Of a stretch of DNA of 64,000 bases, positions 1 through 9,400 are shown one piece after another. Below the pieces are notes generated by a model, which saw only the letters and a program-made list of their open reading frames with translations, searched no databases and was not told where the DNA came from. Within the stretch, counting starts at the first letter, position 1; every line of letters starts with the position of its first letter. Made by a program: the position numbers and the translations under genes. The stretch comes from UBA5704 sp036264355 (lineage in GTDB: Bacteria; Acidobacteriota; Thermoanaerobaculia; Multivoradales; UBA5704): positions 4,597-68,596 of the forward strand of contig DATARD010000023.1 of NCBI GenBank assembly GCA_036264355.1, in the 5' to 3' direction.

Positions 1-3000
1 GGTCGGCGGTGAGGAGGCGCGCCGGCTCGTTGCCGGCGAGGATCGCTGCGGCCTCGGAAGAATCGCGGCAGACCAGGGCGCGGCGGTAGGGGAGGGGGCG
101 GCGGCCGACTTTGAGGGTGTAGGCCGCGTCGGCGAGATCCACGGCAGCCATCTCCGGCCGTTCCGCGAGCCATCGGCCGAGATTGGCGGTGGCGGTCTCC
201 AGCGCGCTCGGCGTCTTCGCCGAGAGCACCAGGAGCTGCCAGGGGCGCGACGGCGAGCCGGGCGGGCGGAGCGGCGCCTCTTCGAGCACGACGTGCACGT
301 TGGTGCCACCCATGCCGAGCGAGTTGACCGCGGCGCGGCGCGGCGCGTCCTCACTGCGGACCCAGGGGCGCAGCGCGGTGTTGACCACGAACGGGCTCGC
401 GGCGAAGTCGATCTTCGGGTTCGGCGTGTCGAAGTTGATGCTCGGCGGGATCTCGCCGTGCTCCAGGGAGAGCACGGTCTTGATCAGGCCGGTCACCCCG
501 GCGGCGCGGTCGAGATGGCCGAAGTTGGATTTGACCGAGCCGATCGGGCAGTCGGTCCGCCGGTCGGTGAAGCGGCGGAACGCCTTGGTGAGCGCGGTCA
601 CCTCGATCGGATCGCCCAGCTCGGTGGCGCTGCCGTGGGCTTCGACGTAGCCGATGCTGTCCGGCGAGACGCCGGCGTCCTCGAACGCCGCGGCGATCGC
701 CGCCGCCTGGCCGTTGACGCTCGGCGCCGTATAACCCGCCTTGACCGAGCCGTCGTTGTTGATCGCCGAGCCCTTGATCACCGCGAGCACCGGATCGCCG
801 TCGGCGAGCGCGTCGGCGAGCCGCTTCAGGCAGACGATGCCGGCGCCGTGCCCGAGCACGCTGCCGTTCGCCCTGGCGTCGAACGAGCGCGAGTGGCCGT
901 CGGAAGGGGCGAGGCCGCCCTGCTCGTAGAGATAGCCCTGCTGGTCGGGCACCACGATGCGCACGCCGCCGGCGAGCGCCATGTCGCACTCGCCGCCGCG
1001 CAGGCTGCGGCAGGCCATGTGCACGGCCACCAGCGAGGTCGAGCAGAAGGTCTGCACCGCGACGCTCGGACCGCGCAGATTCAGCTTGTAGGAAATGGTG
1101 GTGGTGAGCGAGTCCTTATCGTTGCCGAGGATCGCCTGCAACATGTTGACCGACGCCCGCGCCGCGGGATCGGCATACAGGCGGAGCAGATAGGTGCTCA
1201 GGTTCGAGCCGGCGAAGACGCCGATCCGGCCGGGATAGGTCGACGAATCGCAGCCGGCGCGCTCCAGCACCTCCCAGGCGCATTCGAGGAACACCCGCTG
1301 CTGCGGATCGGTGACTTCCGCCTCGCGCGGCGAATAACCGAACAGTCCGGCGTCGAACTGATCGACGCCGTCGAGGATCGCGCCGGCCCGCACGTAACGC
1401 GGATCGGCGGCGACCGCCGGCTCGACCCCACCGGCGGCCAGCTCGGCATCGGTGAAGAAGCGGACCGATTCGACGCCGTCGCGCAGGTTCTCCCAGAGCT
1501 GCTCGACGTTCGGCGCGCCGGGAAAGCGGCCGGTCATGGCGAGGATCGCGATGTCGTGCGAGCCGCTGGTCTGCTCCGTCGGCGCGGCCGTCCGGATCTC
1601 CGTCGTGTCGCCTGCATCCAGACCGGCCTCGGCGGCGAGCTGGCGCGCCAGGGCGGCGACCGTCGGCGCTTCGAACAGGGTGACCGGCGCCACCTCGATG
1701 CCGGTCTCGCGGCCGATCTCCGCGACCACCTGCAAGCCGATCAGCGAATTGCCGCCGAGATCGAAGAAGTTGTCGTTCACTCCCACCTGCTCGACGCCGA
1801 GCAGGCGTTGCCAGACGGCGGCGATCTGCCGTTCCAGGTTGTTGCCGGCGCCCGCGAAGCCGGTCCCCAAGACTCGCCGTGACACCTTTCCGGCGGGCTT
1901 GCGGCTCTTTTCGAGCTCGGCCAGGAAGCTCTCGCCGGTGAACGAGCGGCCCAGCTCGATGCGTCCCGGGAGCGGCTGCGCCGAGATGATCACTTGCGGC
2001 ACGCCACAGCCGACGGCGCGCAGGAACGCCTCCGCGCCTTCCTCCGGCGCCAGCGCCTGCTCCAGCATCTCCAGGCGCCACGGCCGCAGATGCTCCGGCA
2101 CCTCGGTGTGCACCGCGAGCCCGACCTCGCGCCAGATGTCGGAATCGACGGTCACCGTGCGCGGCCAGCCGCGGGCGGCGTTACGCTGCGCGACGGCGTC
2201 CAGGTAGGCGTTGGCGCCGCAATAGTCGGCCTGGCCGAATTCGCCGAGGATCGAGGCGATGGAGGAGAAGAGGATCAGGATCTCGAGATCGCCGCGCTGC
2301 GGGAACAGGGCTTCGATCACCTGCGCGCCGCGCACCTTGGGAGCCATGATGCGCGCCGCCGCCTCGCGCGTCTTGAGCTGCAGGATGCCGCCCCCGGGCG
2401 TGCCGGCGAGGTGGATGACGCCATGCACCGCGCCGAAGCGTTGCCGCGCCGCCGCCACGACCTCGCGCGTGCGGTCGAGATCGGTGACATCGGCGGCGGC
2501 CGTCATCACCTCGCCGCCGAGCGCTTCGATATGGCGCACCGCGCGCAGGCGGACGCTGGTCGGATCGTCGGCAGGGTGGCTGGACAGCCAGGCGTCCCAC
2601 TCCGCGGTGGGAGGCAGCGGCGAGCGGCCGGTGAGGATGAGCTTCGCGCGCAGGGTCTGCGCGAGGTGCGCGGCGAGAGCGAGGCCGATGCCGCCGAGGC
2701 CGCCGGTGAGGAGGTAGACGCCGGACGGGCGGAGGCCCTCACCCCCTAACCCCCTCTCCCATCCCGCTCCCGCCTCCCGGGAGAGGGGGGATTTGATCGA
2801 AGAGGGTGCGGTGCGCTCGAAGTCCTGGGTCCAGCGGGCGCCCCCGCGGTAGGCAACGACCGTCTCGGGATCGCCGGTGCCGGGATCGGCGACTTCGGCC
2901 ACCAGTTGGCCGGCGAGGTCGTCCAGGCTCTCTACGTCCGTCGCAATATCGATGCTACGGCAACCGATACGTGCCAGCTCCTGGGGGATCACCCGGCAGA

Positions 3001-6000
3001 GGCCGAGGAGCGTCGCCTTGTCCGGCACGACCTCGTCGCCGTTGGTCACCCGCTGCATCCGCGACGAGACCACCGCGATCCGCGCCCGGCCGCCACGCCG
3101 CCGGCCGAGTGCCTGGGCCAGGAAGAGGAGGCTGAAGAAGCCGAGGTCCTGTAGATGATCGCCGCCACCCGACCCAGGGTTAAAACCCTGGGCTACGTGC
3201 CGATGCCCCTCCGGGGCATTTCCACCACCCTCCGCCGGGGGAGAGGAGGAGGCGCCCCTTGTGGGCGCAGGCACGTAGCCCCGGGTTTCAACCCGGGGAG
3301 CGGAGGACGGCGCCGTGTGCGCGTTCCACAGATGCATCACATTGATCGCCGCGCCGGCCCCTCCGTCCACCGCCCCGATCACCTTTTCGTAGTGCGCCGG
3401 CTCCGCCGGATCGATCACCCAGGTCCCATCGTCCAGAGCGGCGGCTTCGGCTCCGCGCGGCGCCGCCGTGGCGGTCACCACCGTGCGGCCGGCCTGGCGG
3501 AGACGAACGGCGATGACTTCGCTCAACGCGTCGCGATCGGCGAGCAGCAGCCAGGGGCCTTCGGCGATTTGAGACGCATCCGGAAACGGCGTCTGCCGCC
3601 AGACCGGCTGATAGAGCCAGTCGGCCGGATCGGTCTGCTTGTCGAGCGTCACCCGCCGGCCGGTTGTCTCCGGTTTGGCTGTCTCGGTCTCCCTCTCTTC
3701 AGCCGCGGCCGGAGGATCGATCCAGTAGCGTTGGCGCTCGAAGGGGTAGGTCGGCAGCGGCACGCGGCGGCGGGTCTGGCCGGACCAGAAAGCTTTCCAA
3801 TCCACTGGCTGGCCGGTCAGCCAGAGCTTGCCCAGGGTGGTGAGCAGGAATTCGAGATCCGGCTGCCGGCTGTAGGCGTTGCGCAGCGAGGCGAAGGTCT
3901 CGCGCGCGGTGGTGTCGTCGCAGCCCGGGTGCTGGCGCACGAAGGAGCCGAGCCCCTGGCCGGGACCGACCTCCAGCAGCACGCGTCCGCCGTCCGTGAG
4001 CAGGCGCTCCACCGCGTCGCCGAAGCGCACCGGCTCGCACAGGTGCCGCGCCCACCAGGCCGGATCGGTCGCCTGCGCGGCGGTGATCCAGGTGCCGGTG
4101 ACGTTCGAGAGGTAGGGGATCTGTGGCGGTGAGAGGGTAACCGAGCGGGCGAGATCGGTCAGGCGGGCGGCGAGCGGCTTCATCTCTGCGGAGTGGAAGG
4201 CGTGGGTGACCGGCAGCCGGCGGCAGGCGGTTCCCCGCTCTCCCAACTCGCGCTCCAGGGCGGCGATTGTTTCCTCGCGGCCCGCCGCCACGCAGCCGGC
4301 GGGACCGTTCTCGGCGGCGAGCGACAGGCCGTGCCGGGCGAGCAGTGGGGCGAGCTCCGCCTCGATGAGCGTCACCGCGAGCATGCCGCCGGCCGGCAAC
4401 TCCTCGATCAGGTGCGCCCGCTCGGCCACCAGGCGCAGCGCGTCCGGCAGGGTGAGCACGCCGGCCAGGCAGGCCGCCACGTATTCGCCCAGGCTGTAGC
4501 CGAGCATCGCCTGCGGCCGGATGCCCCAGGAGATCCACAGCTTCGCCAACGCGTATTCGACCGCGAAGAGCGCCGGCTGGGCGATCGCGGTGCGGTTCAG
4601 GGCGGCCGGCGGCGCCTCCGCGCTACGGCCGAGCATGCGGCGGAGGTCGAGCGGGGCCGGGGTGGGGGCATCGGACGGATCGGTCCGATCGGTCCGATCG
4701 GTCGGATACAGCAGCTCGCGCAGATCGTGCCCGAGGAGCGGGCGGAGCAGCTCGGCGCAGCGGTCCAGCTCGGCTCGGAAGACCGGCTCGCCAGGCTCTT
4801 CGTAGAGGCCGCGCGCCATGCCGGCGGCGTGCTCTCCGAGGCCGGGAAAGAGAAAGGCGACCGGCCGCCCGGGGGTGCTTTGATAGGAGAGCTCGGCCTG
4901 ATCGAGCGCCGCCGCTGCATCGTCGCCGCTGCGGCAGACCACCACCCGCCGGTGGATGAATTCCTTGCGGCCGGTGGTCAGCGTGAAGGCAATGTCAGAG
5001 ACATTGGCGAGCGCTGCATCTTCGGTCTTCAAGTGCAGCGCCAGGGCCTCCGTCGCGCGATCGAGCGCGGTGGGCGTACGCGCCGACAGGGTGAGGAGCT
5101 GCCACGGACGGCTGGGGGCCGGAGCCGATGCCGCCGACATTGCGGGCGGCTCTTCGAGGATGACGTGCGCGTTGGTGCTCCCGATGCCGAACGAGCTGAG
5201 GCCGGCGCGGCGCGGTCCGTTCTCCGCCGGCCAGTCCATCAGGCGGGTGTTGACGTAGAACGGGCTGTTCGCAAAATCGATGTTCGGGTTCGGTTGCTCG
5301 AAATGCAGCGAAGGCGGAATCTGCCGGTGGCGCAGGGCGAGCGCGGTCTTGATCAGGCCGGCGACTCCCGCGGCGGTCTCCAGGTGGCCCAGATTGGTCT
5401 TCACCGAGCCGATGGCACAGAAACCTTTCTTTGCCGTCGAGGCGCGGAACGCTTCGGTCAGCGCCAGCATCTCGATCGAATCGCCGAGCGGTGTCGCCGT
5501 GCCGTGCGCTTCGAGATAAGAGATCGATTCGGCGTCGACGCCGGCGCAGGCCATCGCCTCCAGCAGCACGTCGAGCTGGCCGGCGACCCCGGGAGCCGCG
5601 TAGCTCGCTTTTTCGGCGCCGTCGTTGTTGGTGGCCGAGCCGAGGATGATCGCGTGGATGGTGTCGCCGTCCGCCTCGGCGTCGGCCAAGCGCTTGAGCA
5701 GCACGGCGCCGGCGCCGTTGCCGAAGTTGCTACCGTCGGCCCGCGCGTCGAAGGTACGGCAACTGCCGTCCGCCGACAGGATGCCGCCTTTCTGGTAGAG
5801 ATAACCCTTGCGATGCGGCACGTTGATCGCGGCGCCTCCCGCGAGCGCCATGGCGCACTCGCCGAGCAGCAGGCTCTGACAGGCGAGGTGCACCGCCACC
5901 AGCGACGTCGAGCAGGCGGTGTGCAGCGCGTAGCTCGGGCCGCGCAGGTCGAGCTTGTAGGAGACGCGGGTCGCCATCATCGCGAGATCGTTGCCGAGCG

Positions 6001-6454
6001 CGAGCTGGAAGACGTCGGCGGAACGCAGGAAATCGGGATTGGCGACCAGGCTCAGCAGATAGGTGTTGGTCTTGGCGCCGGTGAACACGCCGACCGAGCG
6101 TTTGGCGCCCGGCACCCCCGGAACATGGCCGGCCTGCTCGAACGCCTCCCAGGCGCATTCGAGGAACAGGCGCTGCTGCGGATCCATCAAGCGCGCCTCG
6201 GTGGGCGTGTAGCCGAAGAAGTCGGCGTCGAACGACTCGACGTCGTCCAGCACCGAGGCGCGGCGCACGTACTGCGGCGCCGCCGCCTGCCGCGCCGAGA
6301 CTCCGGCGCGCGCCAGCTCCTCGTCGGTGAGCCGGGTCAGCGACTCGCGCCCGTCGCGCAGGTTCCGCCACATCTCCTCGGGGGTGGTGGCGCCGGGAAA
6401 GCGGCAGGCCATGCCGATGATCGCGATCTCCGAGCCGTTGCGCTGTGTGCTCAT
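1..6454 (-). CDS. Modular type I polyketide synthase, KS-AT-KR-ACP-KS-..., runs off window start
   Basis: Third gene of the leftward megasynthase operon; only about the first 2150 residues are in the window. Domains in order: KS (about 8-430, Cys near 180 in TACSTSL, His in EAHGTAT and NLGHLET); AT (about 465-775, GYSLG nucleophile, HAFHS motif typical of malonyl-CoA selection); KR (structural half from about 935, TGGLGGIG near 1245, catalytic Ser and Tyr in LFSS and ADYCGAN near 1400-1415, so probably active); ACP (about 1535-1600, GGNSL serine); second KS (about 1632-2058, Cys near 1803 in FCSTSL); then the entry to a second AT at the window edge. The reading frame checks as open at base 2 and at the start codon. 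The ATG overlaps the upstream stop by 4 bases (ATGA), implying translational coupling. Two repeat-derived peptides interrupt the KR region. It should extend the chain by one reduced (beta-hydroxy) malonyl unit and begin another round. Whether the protein works is unknown. Confidence 0.93.
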   Translation of the reverse strand, partial: MSTQRNGSEIAIIGMACRFPGATTPEEMWRNLRDGRESLTRLTDEELARAGVSARQAAAPQYVRRASVLDDVESFDADFFGYTPTEARLMDPQQRLFLECAWEAFEQAGHVPGVPGAKRSVGVFTGAKTNTYLLSLVANPDFLRSADVFQLALGNDLAMMATRVSYKLDLRGPSYALHTACSTSLVAVHLACQSLLLGECAMALAGGAAINVPHRKGYLYQKGGILSADGSCRTFDARADGSNFGNGAGAVLLKRLADAEADGDTIHAIILGSATNNDGAEKASYAAPGVAGQLDVLLEAMACAGVDAESISYLEAHGTATPLGDSIEMLALTEAFRASTAKKGFCAIGSVKTNLGHLETAAGVAGLIKTALALRHRQIPPSLHFEQPNPNIDFANSPFYVNTRLMDWPAENGPRRAGLSSFGIGSTNAHVILEEPPAMSAASAPAPSRPWQLLTLSARTPTALDRATEALALHLKTEDAALANVSDIAFTLTTGRKEFIHRRVVVCRSGDDAAAALDQAELSYQSTPGRPVAFLFPGLGEHAAGMARGLYEEPGEPVFRAELDRCAELLRPLLGHDLRELLYPTDRTDRTDPSDAPTPAPLDLRRMLGRSAEAPPAALNRTAIAQPALFAVEYALAKLWISWGIRPQAMLGYSLGEYVAACLAGVLTLPDALRLVAERAHLIEELPAGGMLAVTLIEAELAPLLARHGLSLAAENGPAGCVAAGREETIAALERELGERGTACRRLPVTHAFHSAEMKPLAARLTDLARSVTLSPPQIPYLSNVTGTWITAAQATDPAWWARHLCEPVRFGDAVERLLTDGGRVLLEVGPGQGLGSFVRQHPGCDDTTARETFASLRNAYSRQPDLEFLLTTLGKLWLTGQPVDWKAFWSGQTRRRVPLPTYPFERQRYWIDPPAAAEERETETAKPETTGRRVTLDKQTDPADWLYQPVWRQTPFPDASQIAEGPWLLLADRDALSEVIAVRLRQAGRTVVTATAAPRGAEAAALDDGTWVIDPAEPAHYEKVIGAVDGGAGAAINVMHLWNAHTAPSSAPRVETRGYVPAPTRGASSSPPAEGGGNAPEGHRHVAQGFNPGSGGGDHLQDLGFFSLLFLAQALGRRRGGRARIAVVSSRMQRVTNGDEVVPDKATLLGLCRVIPQELARIGCRSIDIATDVESLDDLAGQLVAEVADPGTGDPETVVAYRGGARWTQDFERTAPSSIKSPLSREAGAGWERGLGGEGLRPSGVYLLTGGLGGIGLALAAHLAQTLRAKLILTGRSPLPPTAEWDAWLSSHPADDPTSVRLRAVRHIEALGGEVMTAAADVTDLDRTREVVAAARQRFGAVHGVIHLAGTPGGGILQLKTREAAARIMAPKVRGAQVIEALFPQRGDLEILILFSSIASILGEFGQADYCGANAYLDAVAQRNAARGWPRTVTVDSDIWREVGLAVHTEVPEHLRPWRLEMLEQALAPEEGAEAFLRAVGCGVPQVIISAQPLPGRIELGRSFTGESFLAELEKSRKPAGKVSRRVLGTGFAGAGNNLERQIAAVWQRLLGVEQVGVNDNFFDLGGNSLIGLQVVAEIGRETGIEVAPVTLFEAPTVAALARQLAAEAGLDAGDTTEIRTAAPTEQTSGSHDIAILAMTGRFPGAPNVEQLWENLRDGVESVRFFTDAELAAGGVEPAVAADPRYVRAGAILDGVDQFDAGLFGYSPREAEVTDPQQRVFLECAWEVLERAGCDSSTYPGRIGVFAGSNLSTYLLRLYADPAARASVNMLQAILGNDKDSLTTTISYKLNLRGPSVAVQTFCSTSLVAVHMACRSLRGGECDMALAGGVRIVVPDQQGYLYEQGGLAPSDGHSRSFDARANGSVLGHGAGIVCLKRLADALADGDPVLAVIKGSAINNDGSVKAGYTAPSVNGQAAAIAAAFEDAGVSPDSIGYVEAHGSATELGDPIEVTALTKAFRRFTDRRTDCPIGSVKSNFGHLDRAAGVTGLIKTVLSLEHGEIPPSINFDTPNPKIDFAASPFVVNTALRPWVRSEDAPRRAAVNSLGMGGTNVHVVLEEAPLRPPGSPSRPWQLLVLSAKTPSALETATANLGRWLAERPEMAAVDLADAAYTLKVGRRPLPYRRALVCRDSSEAAAILAGNEPARLLTAD
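2735..2790. repeat. GC-rich palindromic insert in PKS coding sequence
   Basis: ccctcaccccctaaccccct ... ccgggagagggggg, translated in frame as SPLSREAGAGWERGLGGEG just before the KR nucleotide motif TGGLGGIG. Family of hairpin-forming c-rich/g-rich units. Confidence 0.75.
3168..3302. repeat. Hairpin-ended repeat inside PKS gene, RAYT/REP-like architecture
   Basis: Left end cccagggttaaaaccctggg followed by ctacgtgcc; right end is the imperfect inverted counterpart (ggcacgtagcc, then cgggtttcaacccgggg). Each end is a palindrome, and an inner palindrome cccctccgggg repeats the design of the 32276-32850 element, but there is no transposase. It is translated in frame (about residues 1050-1095) within the KR structural half. 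Confidence 0.8.
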
Positions 6455-9400
6455 TCCTCTGCTCCGCGCCGGCCCGCCCGCCGGCGTTCCTGAAATTCCT
6501 GGCGGCGGCTCATGCTCGCCCGCCGCTCTTCGAGAGCCTCCGAGCGCGGCTTCTCGTCCCCGGCGATCGTTCCGGCGATCAGCGCGGCCAGCGCCCGCAC
6601 GGTGAGCCCTTGATAGAGCCGCGCGGCCGAGATCTCGATCCGCAGCTCGTCGCGCAGCCGCGACACGACTTGCACGGCGACGAAGGAGTCGCCGCCCAGC
6701 TCGAAGAAGTTGTCGTCGAGGCCGATCGGCGCGTAGCCGAGCGCCTCCTGCCAGAGGGTGGCGATGCGCTGCTCCAGCTCCGAGACCGGAGCGTTGAACG
6801 GCGTCGCCAACGGCCGCGGATGGGGCGTCGCGGCGGCCCGGGCGCGCGCGGCCTGCGGTTGGGTGTGGCGCTGTCTGAGAGATCGGCGCTCCGCAAGGCG
6901 GGCCGCCATATCGCCGGTCGAGACGGTCACCACGTCGGCGAGCGGGCAGGCGGCGGCGAGCGCGAGGGCGTGCCGGAACGCCGCTTCGCCTTCCTCGGGC
7001 GACATCGCGAGGGCCGCCAGGTCGCGGCGGAGCGCGGTGATCTGCCCGTCCTCGTTCTCCGCGAGATTCCAGACGTCCCATTCCAGGCTCAGCCACGGCG
7101 TTCCCGTACCCTGGTTGTGGCGCCGGGCGAAAGCGTCGAGCACTAGATTCGCCGCGCAGTCGGCGACGTTGGCGACGCCGCCGAGCTGGGCGGTGAGCGA
7201 CGAAAGCAGCACACAGAAGTCGAGATCGAGACCGGCGAGCTCCCGTTCGAGGGCGAAGAGCGGATGCACCTTGGCCGAAAAACTCAGCGCGCACCCCGCG
7301 CGGCCGGCCTCGGCGATCGGCTGGAACGCCTGCTCGCCGTGCAGGCCGGCGGCATGGATGACTCCGTGCGGTGGCCCGAAGCGTTCCGTAGCGGCGACGA
7401 GCGCGCGTTGTAGGCTGGCCTCCTCGGTGTCCGCGGTCACGATCAGGACCTCGCCGCCCAGCTCTTCCAACGTGCGGACGCGCTCGGGCCGCGGCGCCGC
7501 ATCCAGCGATTCGAGCAGCACGAGGCGCGCCCGCGCCGTGCGGGCGAGCCAGCCGGCGAGAGCGAAGCCGTTGCCTGCGAGGCCGCCGGTGAGCAGGTAG
7601 ACCCCGCGCTCGCGGAGCAGGGGCTTTGGAGCCGCGGTCGCCGGCAGCCGCAGCGGCTCGAATCCGGGCACCCAGCGTTGCAGGCCGCGCAGCGCCACGA
7701 CCTCCTCGCCGCCGTGCGCCATCACCTCGACGGCGAGCAGATCGAGGAGCTGCGCCTCCTGCCGTGAGCCGGTCGCAGGCAGCGCCACGTCGAGGCAGCG
7801 GCAGGAGATCCCCGGCTGCTCCAGTGGCAGCACCCGGCAGAAGCCCAGCAGGGGAGCCTTCTCCGGGTGAGCCGGCTCGCCGGCGGTGACGCCGAGCAGG
7901 TGATCGGTGACCACCACGAGGTCGATCGACTGATCCGCGGTTGGAGCCAGCTCGCGGGCGAGGGTGAGGAGGCTGTAGAGGCCGTGCTCCTGGGCGGCTT
8001 CGAAGGCGGCGGGGGACCTCACCCCCGACCCCTCTCCCATCGCCCCCCCTTCCACCGGGAGAGGGGGGTTAGGGGGGTGAGGTCCCAACGTCCCCGCATG
8101 CACCACCACCTCCGGAACAAACCCACCAGCCCGCAGGGCCGCGATCTCTTCGATCCTTGCCGTCACCACCTCATGGCCGGCAGCCGCGAGCGCTTTCGCC
8201 AGAGCGGTGCCGACACGCTCAGCCGCAATCACGAGCACACGGCGCGCTGGTCCCTGCGGGGCGGTGAGCGGTTCCGCAATCCGGAAAACCGGCAGGTAGA
8301 ACCAATCCGCGGGATCAGGCCGCTTGGTGATCTCCGGCGTGGAGTCGATCGGACTGATCGGTCCGATCGGTCTGATCTGTCCGATCTCCCGTCCGATCCC
8401 CGGCTCGATCCAATATTTTTGCCGTGCGAACGGATACGTGGGCAACGGCACCCGCCGCCGGGTCTCGCCTTCATAAAACAGCGCGGGATCGAGATCCAGG
8501 CCGGCCAGCCAGAGGCGGCCGAGCGCGGTGAGCAGGTGCTTGCCTTCCGGCGCCGTGTCCTGCGGATGGCCGAGCGAGGCGATCACCGGCTGCCCCTGGC
8601 GCTCCGGGTGGCGGCTGGCGGCGGTGGAGAGCGTGCGGCCGGGGCCGACTTCGAGCAGGATGCGCCGCGGCTCGGTGAGCAATTGGGAGACGGCGGCGGC
8701 GAAGCGCACCGGCTGGAGGAGCTGGCTCCCCCAGTAGGCCGGATCGATGGCCTGCTCCGGGGTGACCCAGGTGCCGGTGACGTTGGAGAGAAAGGGGATG
8801 CGTGGCGGCGTGAGGGAGCAGCGGCGCACCGCGGATGTGAACGGTGCGACGGCCGGCTCCATCATCGGGGAATGGAAGGCGTGCGAGGTGTGCAGCCGGC
8901 GCGAACGGACGCCTCGCGTATCGAGCCGGGCTTCCAGATCCGCGATCGCCGCTTCCGGACCGGAGACCACCGAGCGGGCGGGCTCGTTGACCGCGGCGAG
9001 CGCCAGATCGGGGGTGAGGAGCGGGGCGATCTCCGCTTCGGCGAGCGGCACGCTCAGCATCGCTCCCGGCGGCAGCTCAGCAATCGACCTTCCGCGCGCG
9101 ACCACCAGGGCGTGCGCGTCAGCGAGCGAGAAGACGCCGGCCAGGCAGGCCGCGGTCAGCTCGCCGAGACTGTGGCCGAGGAGCGCCTGCGGTTGCACGC
9201 CCCACGACATCCAGAGCTGCGCCAGAGCCAGCTCGACGGCGAAGAGCGCGGGCTGCGTCAGATCGGTCTGTTGCAGTCGCTTTGCCGCGTCGTCTGTCTC
9301 TTCCGTTTCTTCCGCCGGCGGCCAGAGGAGGCGCCGCAGGTCGAGCCCGAGATGGGGGAGGAGCAGCTCGGCGGAGCGGTCGATCGCGTCGCGGAACACC

